Shown piece by piece: positions 9,647-18,032 of a stretch of DNA of 64,000 nt. Position 1 is the stretch's first letter; the number at the start of each line of letters is the position of its first letter. Source of the DNA: Ewingella sp049889095 (lineage in GTDB: Bacteria; Pseudomonadota; Gammaproteobacteria; Enterobacterales; Enterobacteriaceae); the NCBI GenBank assembly GCA_049889095.1, contig JBLJFK010000001.1; one strand, 5' to 3'. The notes under the pieces were generated by a model. That model was not told the origin of the DNA. It made no database searches and saw only the letters and a program-made list of their open reading frames with translations. The position numbers were made by a program, and so were the translations under genes.

Positions 9647-9730
9647 ATTGCGTGGGATTCAACATTGAAATAGGGATGCGCGGTTTTGTTGGTAATTTAG
9701 ATCAGAAAGTGAAATCAAACACTGCATTTT

Positions 9731-9745
9731 GTAAAGTATTGTGAA
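9731..9745 (+). promoter_or_regulatory. Candidate CpxR box upstream of htpX
   Basis: GTAAA-GTATT-GTGAA matches the CpxR consensus GTAAA-N5-GTAAA at nine of ten positions. htpX is a known Cpx target in E. coli. The box lies 26 bases upstream of the heat-shock-type -35 element described next. Confidence 0.55.
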
Positions 9746-9770
9746 TTTAGGGGCATAGCTTTGGCAGACT

Positions 9771-9795
9771 CTTGAATCTGCAACATTTGCCCATA
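9771..9795 (+). promoter_or_regulatory. Candidate sigma-32 promoter of htpX
   Basis: CTTGAA (9771-9776), a 13-base spacer, then CCCATA (9790-9795) resembles the heat-shock consensus CTTGAAA-N11 to N16-CCCCAT. E. coli htpX is heat inducible. The implied transcript start is near 9803, leaving a leader of about 70 bases. Confidence 0.5.
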
Positions 9796-9872
9796 GGATC
9801 TACGTTGACCTGATAGCTTTGCGGTCTTCACCTTGTATAACAATGAAGCAACAATGAGGAAGTGAGAATTTT

Positions 9873-10754
9873 ATGATGCGTATAGGGTTATTCCTGATAA
9901 CTAACCTGGCGGTCATGCTGATCTTCGGTCTGGTACTGAGCCTTACCGGTATTCAGTCGAGCAGTGTACAAGGGCTGATGATCATGGCTGGCCTGTTCGG
10001 TTTCGGTGGCTCCCTCGTATCCTTACTGATGTCTAAATGGATGGCGCTGCGTTCGGTCGGCGGCGAAGTCATCGAGCAACCACGTAACGAAACCGAGCGG
10101 TGGTTGATCGAAACGGTTCGCCGCCAGTCCCAACAGGCAGGTATTGCCATGCCGCAGGTGGCGATTTACCACGCGCCTGACATCAACGCATTTGCCACCG
10201 GCGCACGCCGTGATGCATCGCTGGTGGCGGTCAGTTCGGGCCTGCTGCAAAGTATGAGCCAAGACGAAGCTGAGGCGGTGATCGCCCATGAAATCAGCCA
10301 TATTGCCAACGGTGACATGGTCACGATGACGTTGATTCAGGGCGTTGTGAACACCTTCGTTATCTTTATTTCCCGCCTGATAGCTCAGGTTGCGTCAGGT
10401 TTTCTTTCCGGCAACCGTGATGGTGAGGAAAGCAGTGGTGGTAACCCGATGATTTACTTCGCGGTAGCAACCGTGCTGGAACTGGTCTTTGGTATTTTGG
10501 CGAGTATTATCACCATGTGGTTCTCTCGTCATCGGGAGTTTTATGCAGATGCCGGTTCAGCCAAACTGGTTGGCCGTGAAAAAATGATTGCCGCACTGCA
10601 ACGTTTGAAGACCAGCCATGAACCTCAGGAAGCAGGTAGTATGATGGCGTTCTGCATTAACGGTAAGTCAAAGTCATTCAGCGAACTGTTTATGTCACAC
10701 CCGCCGCTGGATAAGCGCATCGAAGCATTGCGCAGTGGGCAGTATTTGAAATAA
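9873..10754 (+). CDS. htpX: Inner membrane zinc metalloprotease HtpX
   Basis: M48 family protease that degrades misfolded inner membrane proteins alongside FtsH. 293 residues, the same as E. coli. Two N-terminal membrane helices (about 4-24 and 33-55) precede the catalytic AVIAHEISHIANGD with HEXXH near residue 140. Two further hydrophobic segments follow (about 158-178 and 193-215), and the third zinc ligand is in the HREFYADAGSAKLVG segment. It ends HPPLDKRIEALRSGQYLK, as in E. coli. The start is ATGATG at 9873 with GAGGAAG upstream. Upstream motifs suggest combined Cpx and heat-shock control. Confidence 0.97.
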   Translation: MMRIGLFLITNLAVMLIFGLVLSLTGIQSSSVQGLMIMAGLFGFGGSLVSLLMSKWMALRSVGGEVIEQPRNETERWLIETVRRQSQQAGIAMPQVAIYHAPDINAFATGARRDASLVAVSSGLLQSMSQDEAEAVIAHEISHIANGDMVTMTLIQGVVNTFVIFISRLIAQVASGFLSGNRDGEESSGGNPMIYFAVATVLELVFGILASIITMWFSRHREFYADAGSAKLVGREKMIAALQRLKTSHEPQEAGSMMAFCINGKSKSFSELFMSHPPLDKRIEALRSGQYLK

Positions 10755-10779
10755 CGTTAAATAGCACGCAGTACAACGG

Positions 10780-10807
10780 AAAACCCGGCAGAGATGCCGG
10801 GTTTTTT
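10780..10807 (+). terminator. Bidirectional terminator between htpX and yebQ
   Basis: AAAACCCGGCA, loop GAGA, TGCCGGGTTTTTT. It lies between convergent htpX and yebQ; a short A-run on the left arm allows use in both directions. Confidence 0.85.
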
Positions 10808-10837
10808 AGGTCTAAAATTCAGGGATGAAATTTTGGT

Positions 10838-12232
10838 TCAGGACTTATTGTCGGCTTCTTTCTGGCTGGAGGTCTGCTGGGTCATACGCATGAAACTCAC
10901 TATTGCGCCACCTCCGGCCAATGTGCCGGCCAGAATAAGCGACGCATGGGTTCCTTGCTCAGGGAACAGGTTAAACATCAGAGCTACCATGGCTGCGCCT
11001 GTTGTCTGTCCAAGAAGTCGTGCAGTACCGAGCAGTCCGCTAGCACCGCCGCTGCGGTTACGCGGTGCGGCGGTAATAATAGTATGGTTATTCGGCGACT
11101 GAAAAAGTCCGAAGCCTGCGCCGCACAGCAACATACGCCAGATTATATTCAAATTTGACGGTTCCTGTGGCAATAACGAAAGCGAGTAAAGGCCAAAAGA
11201 AAATACAATCAGGCCAATACCGCCCAGCATGCCCGGATGATAACGTTCAACCAGGCGCCCGGCGATAGGTGCCATCACCATGGTTGCCAGCGGCCATGGG
11301 GTGAGCAGCAAACCGGTCGAGACAGAATCCAATCCCAGCGTGTTTTGCAGAAAGAACGGCAGTGAAACGAAAGCCAGCATTTGTGCGCTGAACGAGCACA
11401 GCGACGTACCCAGCGACATGGCAAAAATAGGTATGCGCAGCAGATCCACTGGCAACAACGGGAAGGGGCGCGACAGCTGACGGCGCACGAAGAACCAACC
11501 AATGATCAGCAGTGCGATGACTTCACCCAGAATAAGCAGCCGGCTCTGGCCTTGCGCAAATCCGCTGATGGCGATAATAAGCAGGCCGAAGGTCAGCGCA
11601 TTCATCACACTGCTGGGGAAATCGAATTTCTGCTCCTGACTCTTAGTGCTGTTAGCCGGTAAAAACTTTATTCCCAGCATCAGTGCCGCCAGGCCAATGG
11701 GTAGGTTTATGGCAAACAGCCACTGCCATGATGCAAAGGAGAGTATACCTGCCGCCACCGTTGGGCCTGCTGCAGAAGAAACTGCCACGATCAAAGCATT
11801 GATCCCCATTCCCCGGCCAAGAAAACGCTGTGGGTAAATGATGCGTATCAGTGCAGTATTGACGCTCATGATCGCCGCCGCGCCAAACCCCTGCAAAATA
11901 CGGGCGATAGTTAATGTGGTCAGTGAGTCCGAAAGGGCGCAAAACAACGAGGTAATACTAAACACCAGTAAGCCGGTCTGATAAATCCTCCGGTAACCGA
12001 AAATATCCCCCAGAGATGCCAGTGAGAGCAACGAGATGGTGATCGCTAGCTGGTAAGCATTGACCACCCATATTGAGGATGCAGGGCTGGCGTTCAGGTC
12101 TTTAGCGATGGTGGGCAGAGCCACGTTGGCGATCGCCCCATCGAGCACTGAAACCGTAATGCCGAGAGCGATAGCGAGGATCGCGCCATAACGCTGCGGA
12201 ACAGGAAGTCCATCATTTGGCGTGAGAGTCAT
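10838..12232 (-). CDS. yebQ: Major facilitator drug-efflux-type transporter YebQ
   Basis: Inner membrane proton-coupled exporter of the DHA2 (14-helix) branch of the MFS; the substrate is not known from the sequence. 464 residues against 457 in E. coli YebQ, collinear throughout. The family A/C motifs are visible: GDIFGYRRIYQTGL after helix 2, RILQGFGAAAIMSVNTALI, and the antiporter-type stretch AVSSAAGPTVAAGILS near residues 145-165. The second half contains LLTPWPLATMVMAPIAGRLVERY. The C-terminus is polar and short. It is convergent with htpX and divergent from kdgR, as in E. coli, and shares a 238-base intergenic region with kdgR. Confidence 0.9.
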   Translation of the reverse strand: MTLTPNDGLPVPQRYGAILAIALGITVSVLDGAIANVALPTIAKDLNASPASSIWVVNAYQLAITISLLSLASLGDIFGYRRIYQTGLLVFSITSLFCALSDSLTTLTIARILQGFGAAAIMSVNTALIRIIYPQRFLGRGMGINALIVAVSSAAGPTVAAGILSFASWQWLFAINLPIGLAALMLGIKFLPANSTKSQEQKFDFPSSVMNALTFGLLIIAISGFAQGQSRLLILGEVIALLIIGWFFVRRQLSRPFPLLPVDLLRIPIFAMSLGTSLCSFSAQMLAFVSLPFFLQNTLGLDSVSTGLLLTPWPLATMVMAPIAGRLVERYHPGMLGGIGLIVFSFGLYSLSLLPQEPSNLNIIWRMLLCGAGFGLFQSPNNHTIITAAPRNRSGGASGLLGTARLLGQTTGAAMVALMFNLFPEQGTHASLILAGTLAGGGAIVSFMRMTQQTSSQKEADNKS

Positions 12233-12470
12233 AAATGATTGTCGATATTGAGGTAATCAGGAGTGGGAATATTACCATGCTAATGACTAAAAGGTGCCCA
12301 CCTTGATTATTGAGATACATTCTTAATATTGTAAGAAGAGTTATCAATAATCGGGGGTTAAGCTCAGCGAACTTGGTTGATGATTGCGTATCCAGAATGC
12401 TTGCCAGTATAATGAAAACTGTGTTCTATTTTTTTTGAAACAAAACTTAAGCGGGCAGGTAAGAGAGACT

Positions 12471-13262
12471 ATGGCTAATGCAGAACTTGATAAACAACCC
12501 GATTCCGTCTCCTCAGTTCTGAAGGTGTTTGGCATTTTGCAGGCGCTCGGCGATGAGCGAGAGATCGGGATCACCGAGCTTTCTCAACGCGTAATGATGT
12601 CGAAAAGTACGGTTTACCGATTTCTGCAGACCATGAAATCATTAGGTTATGTGGCGCAGGAAGGCGAGTCGGAAAAATATTCACTGACGTTGAAATTGTT
12701 CGAACTCGGGGCTAAAGCCTTACAAAATGTGGATCTTATCCGCAGCGCGGATATTCAGATGCGCGAACTGTCGCGCCTGACCCGTGAGACGATCCATCTG
12801 GGTGCACTGGATGAAGACGGTATCGTCTACATCCACAAAATTGACTCGATGTATAACCTGCGTATGCACTCGCGCATCGGCCGGCGTAATCCGCTACACA
12901 GTACAGCCATCGGCAAAGTGCTGATGGCTTGGGGAGATCGTGGTGAAGTTGATGCACTGATGGCGAATATTGAGTTTACCCGCAGCACTGATAACACCAT
13001 TCTGAGTGTACAAGCGTTGCGCTCTGCGCTTGAGATAGTCCACGAGCAAGGCTTCGGCGAAGATATTGAAGAGCAGGAACAGGGTTTGCGCTGCATCGCC
13101 GTTCCGGTATTTGACCGCTTTGGTGTGGTGACAGCGGGAATGAGTATCTCGTTTCCTACCATTCGTTTCTCAGAAGAGAGTAAAAGCGAATATGTCAGCA
13201 TGCTGCATACCGCAGCGCGCAATATTTCACAGCAGCTTGGCTACCACGACTATCCTTTCTAA
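12471..13262 (+). CDS. kdgR: IclR-family repressor KdgR of pectin/hexuronate catabolism
   Basis: Binds DNA and represses genes for pectin and hexuronate degradation; 2-keto-3-deoxygluconate releases it. 263 residues, equal to E. coli KdgR. The N-terminal winged helix (about 22-85) contains ITELSQRVMMSKSTVYRFLQ. The C-terminal effector domain contains HLGALDEDGIVYIHKIDS, RRNPLHSTAIGKVLMA and GMSISFPTIRF. ATG at 12471 (MANAELDKQP) follows AAGAGAG and gives the family length, although the frame is open 29 codons further up. Its likely targets kduI, kduD and kdgF lie about 9 kb downstream. Confidence 0.95.
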   Translation: MANAELDKQPDSVSSVLKVFGILQALGDEREIGITELSQRVMMSKSTVYRFLQTMKSLGYVAQEGESEKYSLTLKLFELGAKALQNVDLIRSADIQMRELSRLTRETIHLGALDEDGIVYIHKIDSMYNLRMHSRIGRRNPLHSTAIGKVLMAWGDRGEVDALMANIEFTRSTDNTILSVQALRSALEIVHEQGFGEDIEEQEQGLRCIAVPVFDRFGVVTAGMSISFPTIRFSEESKSEYVSMLHTAARNISQQLGYHDYPF

Positions 13263-13268
13263 TGAGCC

Positions 13269-13308
13269 CCCCCTAAACTTGCCCCACATGTTGGGCAAGT
13301 TTAGGGGG
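13269..13308. repeat. Perfect 16-bp GC-capped inverted repeat between kdgR and the IclR gene
   Basis: CCCCCTAAACTTGCCC (13269-13284) and GGGCAAGTTTAGGGGG (13293-13308) are exact inverse complements around the 8-base loop CACATGTT. It begins six bases after the kdgR stop and lies between convergent genes, so a bidirectional transcription barrier is the simplest reading. There is no T-run on either strand, which is unusual for an intrinsic terminator. Confidence 0.6.
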
Positions 13309-13338
13309 AACCCACGCAATGTCTTGCAGCGGAGAACA

Positions 13339-14091
13339 TCAGGTCAAATCAGAGAGCTTATGCCCTGCATCGATCAGTTCTTTTAGCAGCATCTGGCGGC
13401 GATCTTCTGGGGTGTCTCGACTCACCATAAAGCAGATAGCGGCTACAGCCTGACCACCACGCGAACGAATCGGTGCGGCCATGCAGCAGGTAAAGCTCTC
13501 AGATAAGCCTTCAGTCAGGCAATATCCCAAATGACCGGCATAGTGAATCTCGTTGAGGAAGGTCTGCTTGTCTAACGTTTTACCGTTAGCCAATTGGTAA
13601 TCTTCTTCGGGGATCAGTTTGAGAATATCGTTATCAGACCAGTTGCTTAGCAGTAAGCGACCTGTTGCGGTCCAGGTAATCGGCACACGTACACCGATAT
13701 CTGAGGTGATTTTAAAGGGACGCGCGCTACTTTCTGAAAGCACCACGGTGTATTTGTTACCTTCCAACATACAAAGCTGAACGGTTTCCCCATGTCGCGC
13801 TACTATTTCAACCATCAACTGATGTGACCGACGAATCAGATCGTTATGGGCCATATAGTCAGCACCATAGTAGTGCATCTCACGGCCGAAAAACACGGCA
13901 CCGTCTGCATCTAACTCAACCAAGCCAGCCTCACCGAGTAAGTTAACCAGATCATATACGCTTGAGCGCGGAGCCCCAGTTGCTTCGATCAAATCCCGCA
14001 TTGCCATTGGCCGACCCGCAATATGTAGCTGGCGGAAAATATCGATAACCCTGTCAACACCGCGCGCCCGTGATACCTTCTCATCTGGCAT
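13339..14091 (-). CDS. IclR-family regulator of the adjacent amino acid operon
   Basis: A 250-residue transcription factor of the IclR family, distinct from kdgR. The N-terminal winged helix-turn-helix (about 12-70) reads GVDRVIDIFRQLHIAGRPMA then TGAPRSSVYDLVNLL. The C-terminal ligand domain (about 80-250) contains ETVQLCMLEGNKYTVV, WTATGRLLLSNW and CCMAAPIRSRGGQAVAAICF. It is divergent from the RidA-ABC-transporter-deaminase genes and is most simply their local regulator. The ligand is unknown; an amino acid or keto acid linked to that pathway would fit. The start is ATG at 14091, with a weak upstream purine stretch. Confidence 0.85.
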   Translation of the reverse strand: MPDEKVSRARGVDRVIDIFRQLHIAGRPMAMRDLIEATGAPRSSVYDLVNLLGEAGLVELDADGAVFFGREMHYYGADYMAHNDLIRRSHQLMVEIVARHGETVQLCMLEGNKYTVVLSESSARPFKITSDIGVRVPITWTATGRLLLSNWSDNDILKLIPEEDYQLANGKTLDKQTFLNEIHYAGHLGYCLTEGLSESFTCCMAAPIRSRGGQAVAAICFMVSRDTPEDRRQMLLKELIDAGHKLSDLT

Positions 14092-14494
14092 AAGCCAACT
14101 CTCCTGTTGTTGTGGTGCGAAGGGAATAGATTAAAAAGCATCATACACGGACGCATGAATTTAACCCATCCCCGCCATTAAAGAATTCATCCTGATACCT
14201 ATTTAATATTTAAACTGTACGTTCTATTTGGGGGCCCCATTTTGGCGCGCAGTGATTAATGGCGTCTAATTAAATAAGATTAGGATCACATTTTAATCGG
14301 CAGAGTTTGGTTGAGATGTTTATTTATGAGACCCAGAACACATCACGTAGAATTAATTAATCCTGCACATATTGCAAAAGCTCATTTCATATGCAAATCT
14401 GAGTGTGTCCGGTATTAAAGATTACTGTCTTATATATCGGACGGTTGCTGTGTCGAAGTGGACGCAGCATTATCTCACACAGGAGCAGTATTGC
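14092..14494. promoter_or_regulatory. Divergent control region of the IclR gene and the amino acid operon
   Basis: About 400 AT-rich bases without a convincing gene; an in-frame extension of the RidA frame up to 14372 is judged non-coding. A compact palindrome TGGGG-G-CCCCA at 14229-14239 stands out against the AT-rich background and is a possible operator for the IclR-type protein, but no consensus is known to me that would confirm it. No confident -10/-35 pair could be fixed. Confidence 0.35.
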
Positions 14495-14887
14495 ATGACG
14501 ATTAAACGTTACGGTGTTGACGGTGGAACGGGCACGGGCGGCCAAAAACTCCCCTTTTCACGTGCTGTTGAGGCCGATGGCTGGTTATATATCTCTGGCC
14601 AAACTCCCATGCAGGACGGTGAAGTCGTGGAGGGCGGCATCATTGAACAAACGCAACTGGCGTTCGATAACTGTCTAACGATTATGCGTGAAGCAGGTTA
14701 TCGCGTAGAGGATGTCGTACACGTCACTGCGGTGTTAACTGATGCGCGTTATTTCAGCTCATTTAATAAAGTATTCAGTGAGATATTTAGCGGCAACCCG
14801 CCAGCCCGTATCTGTAGTGTTCAAGATTTAGTTGTTGACTGTAAAGTTGAAGTGGACATGAAATGCTTCCGCGCAGATCGTAAATAG
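14495..14887 (+). CDS. RidA/YjgF-family enamine/imine deaminase
   Basis: Hydrolyses reactive enamine/imine intermediates, such as 2-aminoacrylate made by PLP-dependent dehydratases, to keto acids plus ammonia. 130 residues. The family core is visible: FSRAVEADGWLYISGQTP, then NCLTIMREAGYRVEDVVHVT, then GNPPARICSV, which places Arg at residue 105, the same number as the catalytic Arg of E. coli RidA. The start at 14495 is chosen for AGGAG nine bases upstream and the usual RidA length. It is the first gene ahead of an ABC transporter and a PLP enzyme that would generate its substrate, so a dedicated role in that pathway is inferred. It is probably a paralogue of the housekeeping ridA. Confidence 0.85.
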   Translation: MTIKRYGVDGGTGTGGQKLPFSRAVEADGWLYISGQTPMQDGEVVEGGIIEQTQLAFDNCLTIMREAGYRVEDVVHVTAVLTDARYFSSFNKVFSEIFSGNPPARICSVQDLVVDCKVEVDMKCFRADRK

Positions 14888-15022
14888 TTATTACCCATTA
14901 AGTCAGATTAACGATTTATTTAATTCTACGACTACACCAGGACAGTATTTTATTCACTACGCTTTTCATTTTTCTGTGAAATTTTATTTTCATATCGTCT
15001 CCATTTTATAAAGAGAGAAAAA

Positions 15023-15859
15023 ATGAATACAACATCGCTGAAAGTCAGTGTTAAAGCAGTGGCTGCTACATTGGTATTACTGACGCTGGCTGGCTGTACA
15101 CCGACCGAAGATAAAAAAGAAGCCGGTGCAGCACCGCAATCCGCCTTGCAAACCGTGCTTCAGCGCGGCACTTTGCGCGTGGGTGACTGCCTGAGTTTCG
15201 CCCCGTTCGGTTTTTATGATAAAGACGGTAATGCCGATGGTTATGACGTCGATCTCGCGAAAGCATTAGCAAAAGAGATGGGCGTTAAGCTGGAGATGGT
15301 GAATACCACCAGCGCCAACCGAATTCCAAACCTGCAGACGAATAAAGTGGATGTGGTGTTCTGTAACTTCACTCGAAATCTCGACCGTGCGAAAGAAATT
15401 ACGTTTACCAATCCGTATGTTGTGGCGAGTGAAGCGATGCTGGTTCGCAAAAATAGCGGGATTCAATCGGCACAGGATATGGCGGGTAAAACGATTGCCA
15501 CGGTTAAAGGTTCAACCAACGGCGATGAGGTTGGTAACTTGGGTATTAAGGTGAATATTCAGGAATATGACTCCTCTCAGGCGGCTATCCTCGCAGTAAA
15601 ACAGGGGCAGGCCGATGCCATGATTGAAGATAACAACTTCCTGGCCTATCAGGCCAAGCTGGATCCCACACTGGTTGTGACCAATGAAGCCTTAGTTCCA
15701 TTGGAATACAATGCGTTCGCTGTAAAACAAGGTGACCAGGTTTGGGCGAACTACCTTAATGAGTTTCTCTTCGAGATTAACGCATCAGGCGATAATGCCA
15801 CGCTTTATCAGAAATGGTTTGGCAACAAACCACGCTATCCCCTGAACCCGCAGTATTGA
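15023..15859 (+). CDS. Amino acid ABC transporter, substrate-binding lipoprotein
   Basis: Family 3 (polar amino acid) periplasmic binding protein, 278 residues. A lipoprotein signal with lipobox LAGC (Cys about residue 25) anchors it to a membrane. The mature part begins after a short Lys/Glu-rich tether and shows LQRGTLRVGDCLSFAPFG, DKDGNADGYDVDLAKALAKE, VDVVFCNFTRNLDRAKEI and DAMIEDNNFLAYQ, all typical of this family. GAGAG precedes the ATG. It lies 135 bases after the RidA gene and 49 before the first permease gene. The ligand cannot be read from the sequence; the operon suggests a D-amino acid or related compound. Confidence 0.88.
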   Translation: MNTTSLKVSVKAVAATLVLLTLAGCTPTEDKKEAGAAPQSALQTVLQRGTLRVGDCLSFAPFGFYDKDGNADGYDVDLAKALAKEMGVKLEMVNTTSANRIPNLQTNKVDVVFCNFTRNLDRAKEITFTNPYVVASEAMLVRKNSGIQSAQDMAGKTIATVKGSTNGDEVGNLGIKVNIQEYDSSQAAILAVKQGQADAMIEDNNFLAYQAKLDPTLVVTNEALVPLEYNAFAVKQGDQVWANYLNEFLFEINASGDNATLYQKWFGNKPRYPLNPQY

Positions 15860-15908
15860 CAGCATACGGCGCGGCAATTCATGCCGCGCCTCTCGAAGGA
15901 GTAAGACC

Positions 15909-16646
15909 ATGAGTTATCAATGGCTAACCCTATGGCGCTATGGTGATACGTTTCTTTCTGCCGCTTGGTTGACACTACAGGTCACCGTTGTTGCCTTTGC
16001 ACTTGCCGTAGCACTGGGCTTGATCTCAGCATTGGCGAAATCATCCTCCTTGTCCGTGGTGCGTTTGTTCAGCCACTGTTATGTAGAATTTATTCGTAAT
16101 ACGCCGGTGTTGCTGCAGATTTTTATCATTTTCTTTGGCTTTCCCTCTCTTGGTATCACGATGAATGCGTTTACTGCTGGTGTATTGGCGCTGGGGATAA
16201 ATGTCGGGGCGTATTTATCGGAAACCTTCCGAGCGGGCATTCAGTCTGTACCCAAAGGTCAACTCGAGGCTGCTTGGGTGCTTGGGATACCTAAAAGCGA
16301 GGTATTTATGAGCGTCATTCTGCCGCAAGCCGCGCGAGCAGTATGGCCGGCAATTATTAACAACCTGATTCAGCTCTTGCTGGGGACTTCGTTACTTTCG
16401 GCCATTGCTCTTCCGGAACTCACCGGCACAGCAACCGTGATAAATGCACGTACATTGTTGTATATCCAGACCTTCAGCATTGTGACGGTCATATATCTTC
16501 TGTTCAGTAATATTTTCTCATCGCTAGGCAATCTCGCTGGTCGGCACATGTTTCATCCGGCGCTGGTGACCTCGAAGAAAAAAGCCAATGGGTGGTGGCC
16601 GAAAAAAGGACTCGCGCATTCAGCGAAAGGGGGAAACTCCCAATGA
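15909..16646 (+). CDS. Amino acid ABC transporter permease (HisMQ family), first subunit
   Basis: Inner membrane subunit of the importer, 245 residues with about five membrane helices. The permease signature is seen in FIRNTPVLLQIFIIFFG and in the EAA loop GQLEAAWVLGIPKSEVFMSV, ILPQAARAVWPAIIN, which contacts the ATPase. The C-terminus is extended by a basic tail (SKKKANGWWPKKG). GGAG lies ahead of the ATG. The stop overlaps the next permease start in an ATGA arrangement at 16643-16646, so translation of the two permeases is probably coupled. Confidence 0.88.
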   Translation: MSYQWLTLWRYGDTFLSAAWLTLQVTVVAFALAVALGLISALAKSSSLSVVRLFSHCYVEFIRNTPVLLQIFIIFFGFPSLGITMNAFTAGVLALGINVGAYLSETFRAGIQSVPKGQLEAAWVLGIPKSEVFMSVILPQAARAVWPAIINNLIQLLLGTSLLSAIALPELTGTATVINARTLLYIQTFSIVTVIYLLFSNIFSSLGNLAGRHMFHPALVTSKKKANGWWPKKGLAHSAKGGNSQ

Positions 16647-17287
16647 GTGAATTGATCATCAACTCCTTACCGATGTTATTGGAAGGGCTCGGTATTACAT
16701 TATCACTCTCCGTCGCCGCGATTATAGGCAGTACGCTGCTCGGTTTGCTGGCAGCAGTAATGCGCACAAGTGGTTTGCCTATTGTTAAGCAGATTGCTGT
16801 GCTGTACACCGAACTGTTTCGCGGTACCCCGGTGCTGATAACGCTGATGTTCATCTATTTTGGTGTTGCCTACTTCGGCTATGACATCAACCTTTTTGCT
16901 GCGGGCATTATGGGTTTAAGCATTTATCAGGGGGCCTATATCGCGGAAATCTTTCGCGGCGGTATTGAAGCTGTGCCGAAAGGACAATGGGAAGTTTCAT
17001 GGATCCTGGGGCTTTCGAAACGCCAAACTTTTATGAGCGTTGTGTTACCACAAACCCGTGGGATCGTACTGCCGCCGTTAGTTGGCCAATATTTATCGCT
17101 GATTAAAGATACGTCGATTGTTAGCATGATCGGTATGTCCGAACTGATGCATCAGGGTCAGGCGATTGTCGATCGCATCGGTCAGCCAGTAGTGATTTAC
17201 GGTCTTGTCTCCTTGCTCTATTTCGCGGTCTGCTTTCCGCTTTCTCGTTGGGTTCAACATAATCAAACCAGGAGTCAGTTATCATGA
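16643..17287 (+). CDS. Amino acid ABC transporter permease (HisMQ family), second subunit
   Basis: Second inner membrane subunit, 214 residues from ATG 16643. It has the same five-helix plan as its neighbour: ELFRGTPVLITLMFIYFG and the EAA loop GQWEVSWILGLSKRQTFMSV with VLPQTRGIVLPPLVG. The frame is open upstream to 16592, but that part lies inside the preceding gene. A run of GAAAGGGGGAAA just upstream supplies the ribosome site. ATGA overlap with the ATPase gene follows at 17284-17287. Two different permeases suggest a heterodimeric channel. Confidence 0.88.
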   Translation: MSELIINSLPMLLEGLGITLSLSVAAIIGSTLLGLLAAVMRTSGLPIVKQIAVLYTELFRGTPVLITLMFIYFGVAYFGYDINLFAAGIMGLSIYQGAYIAEIFRGGIEAVPKGQWEVSWILGLSKRQTFMSVVLPQTRGIVLPPLVGQYLSLIKDTSIVSMIGMSELMHQGQAIVDRIGQPVVIYGLVSLLYFAVCFPLSRWVQHNQTRSQLS

Positions 17288-18021
17288 GTAAACCCGCCAT
17301 TATGCTGAATAATGTAACCAAGTCGTTCGGCTCTACACAGGTGCTGAAGGAAATCAGCCTTGATGTCTCACTGGGCGAGGTATTGGTACTGATTGGTGCT
17401 TCTGGTTCCGGTAAAAGTACCGTGCTGCGCATCATGAGCGGTCTTGAGAAAGCCGACAGCGGTGAAGTTTGGGTGAATCATGTGCCTTTACATGACAATA
17501 AACGTTCCCGCGAGATCTGTGGTCACGTTGGCATGGTTTTCCAACAATTTAACTTATTCCCACATAAAACCGCACTTGGCAACGTGACACTGGCGTTGAT
17601 TAAAGCGCAAAAGTTGTCCGTAGCAGAGGCCAATAAGCGGGGCATGGCTGCCCTGTCGCGTGTTGGCCTGTCGGAGCGCTCACATCACTATCCAGCACAG
17701 TTATCTGGTGGTCAGCAGCAGCGAGTCGCCATTGCACGGGCGCTGGCCGTTGAACCTAAGATTATGTTTTTTGATGAAGCCACGTCAGCTCTCGATCCGG
17801 AATTGGTGGGTGAGGTCATGGAGGTCATGCGCAGTCTGGCGCGCGAAGGTATGACGATGGTGGTCGTCACTCATGAAATGGGTTTTGCCCGCAAAACAGC
17901 TGACCGTGTAGTGTTTATGGATCAGGGCGTTATTGCCGAGCAAGGTACGCCGGAGCAAATTTTTGTTAATCCGCAGAATCTACGCACCCAACAATTCTTA
18001 TCGCGCGTGCTTGAGCACTAA
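17284..18021 (+). CDS. Amino acid ABC transporter ATP-binding protein
   Basis: Cytoplasmic ATPase of the importer, 245 residues of the GlnQ/HisP type. Walker A is GASGSGKST (about residue 40). The Q-loop region is GMVFQQFNLFPH, the signature is LSGGQQQRVAIARALA, Walker B is KIMFFDEATSALDPE, and the switch His is in VVVTHEMGFAR. It ends FVNPQNLRTQQFLSRVLEH, the usual C-terminus of polar amino acid ATPases. It starts inside the stop of the second permease gene and is followed after 11 bases by the PLP enzyme gene, which ties uptake to catabolism. Confidence 0.92.
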   Translation: MSKPAIMLNNVTKSFGSTQVLKEISLDVSLGEVLVLIGASGSGKSTVLRIMSGLEKADSGEVWVNHVPLHDNKRSREICGHVGMVFQQFNLFPHKTALGNVTLALIKAQKLSVAEANKRGMAALSRVGLSERSHHYPAQLSGGQQQRVAIARALAVEPKIMFFDEATSALDPELVGEVMEVMRSLAREGMTMVVVTHEMGFARKTADRVVFMDQGVIAEQGTPEQIFVNPQNLRTQQFLSRVLEH

Positions 18022-18032
18022 TAGGAGGAATG

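Noticed and set aside
12411..12430. KdgR-box-like AATGAAAACTGTGTTCTATT upstream of kdgR (possible autoregulation)
   Set aside because: The half-site spacing is one base longer than in the kduI operator and the second half is weak; not enough to claim.
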